DNA of 64,000 bases from Eggerthella lenta DSM 2243 (lineage in GTDB: Bacteria; Actinomycetota; Coriobacteriia; Coriobacteriales; Eggerthellaceae). The position numbers and the translations under genes were made by a program. The DNA lies in assembly GCF_000024265.1 (NCBI RefSeq), contig NC_013204.1, positions 1,104,180 through 1,168,179 on the forward strand. The letters run 5' to 3'. The stretch's first letter is position 1, and each line of letters starts with the position of its first letter. Positions 59,063-64,000 of this stretch are shown here, piece by piece. The notes beneath the pieces were generated by a model. That model made no database searches. It had not been told where the DNA came from and was given only the letters and a program-made list of their open reading frames with translations.

Positions 59063-59638
59063 CTACAGCAGCACGCTCGACAGCGCGCGTTTGGGCACGT
59101 AGTGCACGCCCGCCTCGTCGCGCCAATACTCGGTGGCGCCGCCTGCCGGAAGGTCGACGATGCGCACGTCTTCGACGGGTTTGCCTAACGCCAACACGAG
59201 GTCGGGCTGGAAGCGGTCCGCGTCGACGCCCAGCGCTTCGGCCATGCTCCTCTTTTTGAACGACGCGATGATGCAGCCCCCGAACCCGGCTTCGACGGCC
59301 TGCAGCATGATGGTTTGCGCGGCTATTCCCTCGTCCCACGCGGTGAAGGTGTCGGCCAATGTGCGATCGTTGTCGCGGCATACCACGACGTAGGCGCTCG
59401 GGCGTTCGCCCGGCACGGGTCCCGGCCAGTCGGGCAGGGCCTTCGCCCATGCGCAGCACGAGAACACGCGCTCGCAGGCGCGCTCGTCGCTGACGATGGC
59501 GTAGCGCAGCGGCTGCGCGTTGCCGCTCGAAGCGACCAGTCGCGCGGCGTCCACCCAGGCGGTGAGCAGCTTGCGGTCGATGCGGTCGCTTTCATCGAAT
59601 CGTCGATAGCTTCGACAGGCTTTGATGATGTCCTGCAC
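59063..59638 (-). CDS. Nitroreductase-family flavoprotein
   Basis: The start is a GTG at 59638 (MQDIIKACRSYRRFDES) after GGGAGGTTCCGA. The 191-residue protein has the family's N-terminal SYRRFDES and ASSGNAQPLRYAIVS FMN-contact blocks, then DEGIAAQTIMLQAVEAGFGG and a final FQPDLVLALGKP segment. It probably binds FMN and reduces an unknown substrate with NAD(P)H. It is divergent from the peptidase gene (163 bp). Substrate cannot be read from sequence. Confidence 0.9.
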   Translation of the reverse strand: MQDIIKACRSYRRFDESDRIDRKLLTAWVDAARLVASSGNAQPLRYAIVSDERACERVFSCCAWAKALPDWPGPVPGERPSAYVVVCRDNDRTLADTFTAWDEGIAAQTIMLQAVEAGFGGCIIASFKKRSMAEALGVDADRFQPDLVLALGKPVEDVRIVDLPAGGATEYWRDEAGVHYVPKRALSSVLL

Positions 59639-59801
59639 TCGGAACCTCCCTCGATTTCGCGGTACGGAGCGCGCGGCCCCGTTGCCCGGGTTCTCGCGCG
59701 CACGGTGCTGTTGCTGATTATAATGGCTTTCGGTAACCGAACCCATCGTCGTTGCCGAGCGTTCAAGCTTGGCGGCTGAAGGAGAGAAAGAAGGAACGTC
59801 C

Positions 59802-60914
59802 ATGCAAGAGAGCCGTCTGCTCGATCTGTTCTGCGAGCTCGTCCGCATCGAGAGCCCGTCGTTTCACGAGGCCCCGATGGCGGCCCGATGCGCCGACGAG
59901 CTGCGCGGGCTCGGGTTCGAGGTGAGCTTCGACGATTCCGCCGAACGTGTCGGCTCGGATACCGGCAACCTCGTCGCTCGTCTTCCGGGAACGCGGACGG
60001 GGCACGTGGTGTTCTCGGCGCATATGGACACCGTGCAGCCGTGCGCGGGCATCGAGCCCGTCGTCGTGGACGGGGTCGTGCGCTCGGCGGGCGACACCAT
60101 CCTGTCGGCCGACGACAAGGCCGGCGTGGCCGCCATCTTCGAGGGCGTGCGCTCGGCCGTCGAGTCCGGCTCGCCTCGACCCGACGTCACCGTGCTGCTC
60201 ACCACCTGCGAGGAGCAGCATCTGCTGGGTTCGAGCGCGCTGGCCGACGGCCTGCTGCCCGCGGGCGCGCCTTGCTACGTGTTGGACGCCGACGGCGCTC
60301 CGGGCACCATCATCACGGGCGCCCCGTGCCATTGGTCGCTCAACGCGACGTTCTCGGGACGCGCCGCGCATGCGGGCGTGTGCCCCGAAGAGGGCGTGTC
60401 GGCCATCGCCATGGCCGCCGCGGCCGTCTCGTCCATGCCGCTCGGCCGGCTCGACGAGGCCACCACGGCGAACGTCGGGTTCATCGAGGGCGGCGGCGCG
60501 ACGAACGTCGTGCCGGACACGTGCGCGCTGGCGGGGGAGTGCCGCTCGCTGTACGCCGAGCGCGCCGAGGCTCAGAAAGCGGCCATGACCGAGGCGCTGG
60601 AGGCCGCCGCCGCGCGCTTCGGAGGCGCGGTGAGCATCGAGTGGACGAAGAGCTACGACGCCGTGCTGTTCGACGAGGAGGACGAACTCGTGCAGGCCAT
60701 CGTCCGCGCCTCCCGAGCGGCCGGCCTCGAGCCGCGGTTCCATCGCTCCGGCGGCGGCTCCGATGCCAACGTGCTCGCCGCCCGCGGGGTGCGTCCCGTC
60801 ACGTTGGGCGTGGGCATGGCCGCCTTCCATTCCGTCGACGAGCACATCGCCGTGGACGACCTGGAGGGCGCTGCCCGCCTCGTGGAGGCTCTCATCGCCG
60901 AAGGCGCGCAGTAG
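59802..60914 (+). CDS. M20-family metallopeptidase (PepT/tripeptidase-like)
   Basis: The start is ATG 59802 (MQESRLLDLFCELVRIESPS) after AAGGAACG. The 370-residue protein has the first metal motif FSAHMDTVQP (about 78), the second metal Asp in ILSADDKAGVAA (about 108) and the catalytic Glu in TTCEEQHLLGS (about 141). A dimerisation domain follows, then SGGGSDANVLAARG and a final His in VDEHI. It is a zinc-dependent aminopeptidase of the PepT/M20B kind, releasing amino acids from short peptides. Confidence 0.93.
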   Translation: MQESRLLDLFCELVRIESPSFHEAPMAARCADELRGLGFEVSFDDSAERVGSDTGNLVARLPGTRTGHVVFSAHMDTVQPCAGIEPVVVDGVVRSAGDTILSADDKAGVAAIFEGVRSAVESGSPRPDVTVLLTTCEEQHLLGSSALADGLLPAGAPCYVLDADGAPGTIITGAPCHWSLNATFSGRAAHAGVCPEEGVSAIAMAAAAVSSMPLGRLDEATTANVGFIEGGGATNVVPDTCALAGECRSLYAERAEAQKAAMTEALEAAAARFGGAVSIEWTKSYDAVLFDEEDELVQAIVRASRAAGLEPRFHRSGGGSDANVLAARGVRPVTLGVGMAAFHSVDEHIAVDDLEGAARLVEALIAEGAQ

Positions 60915-60985
60915 GCCGCGCGCGACGGGCGCGTCTCATGCGGGCTTCCGAAGGCGATGCCGCGTAAGCCGAGCGCCGCCGCAAG

Positions 60986-61293
60986 ATGAAGGCGGCCGAA
61001 GAGGGTTCGCGCATCTGGGAGCGCTTTTTCGCCGATCGACGCCGGTCGCGCGGCGACGCGGTTCGGATCGTGCAGGAAGCCGCCGCGCTCGATGCGGCGC
61101 TGTACTGCACGGCCCTGTGCTCGCCGCCGCCCAGCGCATCCAGGCCGACTACCTGGTCACCTCCGACAAACGGCTTGCCCGGAGCGCACCGGTGGCGTGC
61201 CTGGACGTTCCGGACATGCTCGCGCTGCTCCAAGCCGCGAAAGTCGACGGGGATGGCGGCGATACGCTGCCGACGGGTTCGAAGTATTTTTGA
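60986..61293 (+). pseudogene. Frameshifted PIN-domain (VapC-like) remnant
   Basis: Two frames together give the C-terminal half of a PIN domain. The first (from 60986) ends AAALDAALYCTAL. A one-base shift near 61,116-61,122 gives AAAQRIQADYLVTSDKRLAR and APVACLDVPDMLALLQ. The VapC-type order (acidic-x-helix, then ADYLVTSDKRLA) is clear. The N-terminal catalytic strand is missing. No intact gene of 60 or more residues fits, so it is decayed. The likely original role was a toxin RNase. Confidence 0.6.
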
Positions 61294-61390
61294 GAAACGG
61301 TGGACTTTTCGCCACGGATTCGTCACCAGTGTGGGTTTCACCTGCGATAACGGTTGTCAAGAGGTATAGATACTCCCGGATGCGTGGCGT

Positions 61391-61419
61391 TTGACAACCC
61401 TGAGGGGCGATGGTAGAGT
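61391..61419 (+). promoter_or_regulatory. rpsL promoter
   Basis: TTGACA (61391-61396) and TAGAGT (61414-61419) are separated by exactly 17 bp. This gives a leader of about 130 bases before rpsL. It is the only strong promoter visible ahead of the str operon. Confidence 0.75.
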
Positions 61420-61553
61420 TCACCTTCGCGTCTCCGAGGAGGCGAGCGTTTTCGTGTGCGCATCAGCTGAACGCACTTGGAAACGGTGTTCAAGCGAGCG
61501 TCTATAGAGTATGTAGACGTCTCGGACAAGCAAGAGGTAAAAGGAGAGAAGCT

Positions 61554-61925
61554 TTGCCTACCATCAACCAGCTGGTCCGCAAGGGCCGCAAGAAGGCAGT
61601 CGACAAGAGCAAGACGCCTGCCCTGAAGGGCAACCCGCAGAAGCGCGGCGTGTGCACCCGCGTGTTCACGACCACGCCGAAGAAGCCGAACTCGGCTCTG
61701 CGCAAGGTTTGCCGCGTGCGCCTCGTCAACGGCATGGAAGTGACCGCCTACATCCCGGGCGTCGGCCATAACCTCCAGGAGCACTCCATGGTGCTGCTGC
61801 GCGGCGGCCGCGTGAGGGACCTCCCCGGTGTGCGCTACAAGGTCATCCGCGCCGCGCTCGACTGCGCCGCCGTGGACAACCGCAAGCAGGCTCGCAGCCG
61901 CTACGGTGCCAAGCGCCCGAAGTAA
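61554..61925 (+). CDS. rpsL: 30S ribosomal protein S12
   Basis: The start is a TTG at 61554 ([20 protein letters not shown]) after AAAAGGAGAGAAGC. The 123-residue protein is of normal length and includes the decoding-centre loops [19 protein letters not shown] and the streptomycin-site Lys residues (TPKKPNSA and [13 protein letters not shown]). Highly conserved. First gene of rpsL-rpsG-fusA. TTG initiation is unusual for a ribosomal protein gene but the strong ribosome site supports it. Confidence 0.98.
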   Translation: MPTINQLVRKGRKKAVDKSKTPALKGNPQKRGVCTRVFTTTPKKPNSALRKVCRVRLVNGMEVTAYIPGVGHNLQEHSMVLLRGGRVRDLPGVRYKVIRAALDCAAVDNRKQARSRYGAKRPK

Positions 61926-62041
61926 CACCCGCTAAGACGCGCGGGCCGCAGCAACCGACCGAGCCCAAAGGGGGCAGGCGGGCGGCCTAATGAACGGAGA
62001 GAAAGCCGTTCCGAAGCGCGCAGGACCTAGAAGGAGAACAC

Positions 62042-62512
62042 ATGCCGCGTCGTGCAGCAGCAGTCCGCCGCGAAGTACAGCCGGACGCCCAGTACAACAA
62101 CCGTCTCGTCACGCAGCTGATCAACAAGATCCTGCTTGACGGCAAGAAGGCCACCGCCGAGAACATCGTCTACGGTGCGTTCGCCATCGTCGAGGAGAAG
62201 ACCGGCGGCGATCCGCTGGCCGTCTTCAAGAAGGCAATGGACAACGTCCGCCCCACGCTCGAAGTCAAGCCGAAGCGTGTCGGCGGCGCCACCTACCAGG
62301 TGCCGATGGAGGTCAACTCCCGTCGTGCTACCACGCTCGCCATTCGCTGGATCGTCGACTTCTCGCGCAAGCGCAAGGAGCACACGATGAAGGAGCGCCT
62401 CGCCGCCGAGATCATGGATGCCGCCGAGAACACCGGCGCGTCAGTGAAGAAGCGTGAAGACCTGTACAAGATGGCCGAGTCGAACCGTGCGTTCTCGCAC
62501 TACCGCTTCTAA
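62042..62512 (+). CDS. rpsG: 30S ribosomal protein S7
   Basis: The 156-residue protein starts [20 protein letters not shown] after AGAAGGAGAACAC. It matches S7 over its length: [40 protein letters not shown] and the Arg-rich [15 protein letters not shown]7 nucleates the 30S head. It is 116 bp after rpsL and 15 bp before fusA. Confidence 0.98.
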   Translation: MPRRAAAVRREVQPDAQYNNRLVTQLINKILLDGKKATAENIVYGAFAIVEEKTGGDPLAVFKKAMDNVRPTLEVKPKRVGGATYQVPMEVNSRRATTLAIRWIVDFSRKRKEHTMKERLAAEIMDAAENTGASVKKREDLYKMAESNRAFSHYRF

Positions 62513-62527
62513 GGGAGGATTCGACTC

Positions 62528-64000
62528 ATGGCGAAAATCGAACTGAAGGATACGCGCAACATCGGCATCATGGCCCACATCGACGCGGGCAAGACGACGA
62601 CCACCGAGCGCATCCTCTACTACACGGGCAAGACCCACAAGATCGGCGAGGTGCACGACGGCGCCGCGACGATGGACTGGATGGTGCAGGAGCAGGAACG
62701 CGGCGTGACCATCACCGCCGCTGCCACCACGTGCTTCTGGAAGTACCCCGGCGGAGCTGACAACGGCAAAGAGTACCGTTTCCAGATTATCGACACTCCC
62801 GGCCACGTGGACTTCACGGCCGAGGTCGAGCGTTCGCTTCGCGTGCTCGACGGCGCTGTCGCGGTGTTCGACGCCGTCGCCGGCGTGCAGCCGCAGTCCG
62901 AGACGGTGTGGCGCCAGGCAAGCCGCTACGGCGTGCCCCGCATCGCCTACATCAACAAGTACGACCGCGTGGGCGCCGACTTCTTCCATGCGATCGAGAC
63001 CATGAAGGATCGCCTGGGCGCGCCGGCTGTCGCCGCGCAGATGCCCATGGGCGCCGAGGACAACTTCTGGGGCGTCATCGACCTGGTCACCATGACCGCG
63101 TGGGACTTCAAGGCCGACGACAAGGGCATGACCTACCCCGAGGCCATGGACGCCATCCCGGCCGAGTTCGCCGAAGAGGCCGAGCTGCGCCACCAGGAGC
63201 TGGTGGAAGCCGCCGCCGACTGCGACGACGCTCTCATGGAGAAGGTCCTCATGGAGGAAGAGGTGACGGTTGACGAGCTGAAGGCCGCCATCCGCAAGGG
63301 CACCATCGCCTGCCAGATCCACCCCGTGTTCGTGGGCTCGTCCTACAAGAACAAGGGCGTGCAGGAGCTCCTCGACGCCGTGGTCGACTACATGCCGTCC
63401 CCGATCGACGTGCCGGCCATCAAGGGCACGAACCCGGACACGGGCGAGGAAGACGAGCGTCCCTCCGACGTGAAGGCGCCGTTCTCCGCTCTGGCCTTCA
63501 AGATCATGACGGATCCGTTCGTGGGCAAGCTCACCTACCTCCGCGTGTACTCGGGCCAGCTCGATTCCGGCTCCTACGTGTCCAACGCCTCGAAGGGCAA
63601 GAAGGAGCGCATCGGCCGTTTGCTGCAGATGCACTCGAACCAGCGCGTCGATATCGACGGCTGCGCCGCGGGCGACATCGTCGCCGTCGTGGGCTTGAAG
63701 GACACGTCGACCGGCGACACGCTGTGCGACGCTGATCATCCGATCATCCTCGAGTCCATGGAGTTCGCCGAGCCGGTCATCGACATCGCCGTCGAGCCGA
63801 AGACGAAGGCCGAGCAGGACAAGATGGGCATCGCGCTGCAGAAGCTGGCCGAGGAGGACCCGACGTTCCGCGTGTCCACCAACCAGGAGACCGGCCAGAC
63901 CATCATCGCCGGCATGGGCGAGCTGCACCTCGAGATCATCGTCGACCGCCTGCTGCGCGAGTTCAAGGTCGAGGCGAACGTGGGCAAGCCTCAGGTCGCC
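62528..64000 (+). CDS. fusA: Elongation factor G (partial, right edge)
   Basis: The ATG at 62528 ([20 protein letters not shown]) follows GGGAGGATTCG. The window holds 491 codons of about 690. GTPase motifs: [23 protein letters not shown] and NKYDR, plus later domains II-III. EF-G drives ribosomal translocation. The gene continues past the edge in an open frame. Confidence 0.97.
   Translation, partial: MAKIELKDTRNIGIMAHIDAGKTTTTERILYYTGKTHKIGEVHDGAATMDWMVQEQERGVTITAAATTCFWKYPGGADNGKEYRFQIIDTPGHVDFTAEVERSLRVLDGAVAVFDAVAGVQPQSETVWRQASRYGVPRIAYINKYDRVGADFFHAIETMKDRLGAPAVAAQMPMGAEDNFWGVIDLVTMTAWDFKADDKGMTYPEAMDAIPAEFAEEAELRHQELVEAAADCDDALMEKVLMEEEVTVDELKAAIRKGTIACQIHPVFVGSSYKNKGVQELLDAVVDYMPSPIDVPAIKGTNPDTGEEDERPSDVKAPFSALAFKIMTDPFVGKLTYLRVYSGQLDSGSYVSNASKGKKERIGRLLQMHSNQRVDIDGCAAGDIVAVVGLKDTSTGDTLCDADHPIILESMEFAEPVIDIAVEPKTKAEQDKMGIALQKLAEEDPTFRVSTNQETGQTIIAGMGELHLEIIVDRLLREFKVEANVGKPQVA

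Overview
The window looks like a high-G+C Coriobacteriia chromosome, most likely an Eggerthella or Gordonibacter type gut actinobacterium. This is inferred from gene content and codon style; no database search was run. It has two halves. Positions 1 to about 41,500 are stacked mobile DNA. Positions 41,528 to 64,000 are mostly ordinary core chromosome: guaA, uppP, aromatic biosynthesis, pcrA, degV, serine dehydratase, and rpsL-rpsG-fusA running off the right edge.

Positions 1-27,700 are the end of an integrative and conjugative element (ICE) read mainly on the minus strand. In transcription order it has a degenerate tyrosine recombinase and an intact integrase, a cargo gene flanked by repeats, a divergent XRE regulator, two small HTH proteins, a PcfB-like accessory protein and a coupling ATPase. 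These are followed by a VirB2-like subunit, a VirB6-like channel protein, a PrgI-like protein, a VirB4 ATPase with an added zinc ribbon, a NlpC/P60 wall hydrolase and a protein in the VirB8 position. The operon continues with topoisomerase III, a second XRE protein, a 1888-residue CnaB-repeat adhesin, a class B sortase, a Phd-like protein and small envelope proteins. No relaxase of this element is inside the window, so it continues to the left.

The ICE abuts the last ~90 codons of a type III methyltransferase gene (mod). An intact res gene and two accessory genes, one of them DUF4268-like, follow. The simplest reading is that the ICE inserted into mod of an older island.

Positions 33,500-41,500 look like a smaller mobilizable island: parA-parB, a MobC-like protein and a relaxase with two downstream genes, a YraN-like protein, and an XRE regulator divergent from an xis-int-RHH operon. 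Palindromic operators of one family lie at the xis/regulator promoters and at the parA promoter, suggesting one switch for excision and partition or mobilization. The island ends at the 3' end of guaA, a known hotspot for integrative elements, in a segment rich in short repeats.

Between guaA and uppP sits an A+T-rich gene for an OLD-family ATPase-TOPRIM nuclease, probably another acquired defence gene. In the core region, the Na/Pi cotransporter has a four-unit, 11-bp-period PhoP-box-like array over its promoter, a small membrane protein gene may be leaderless, and a frameshifted PIN-domain remnant lies before rpsL.
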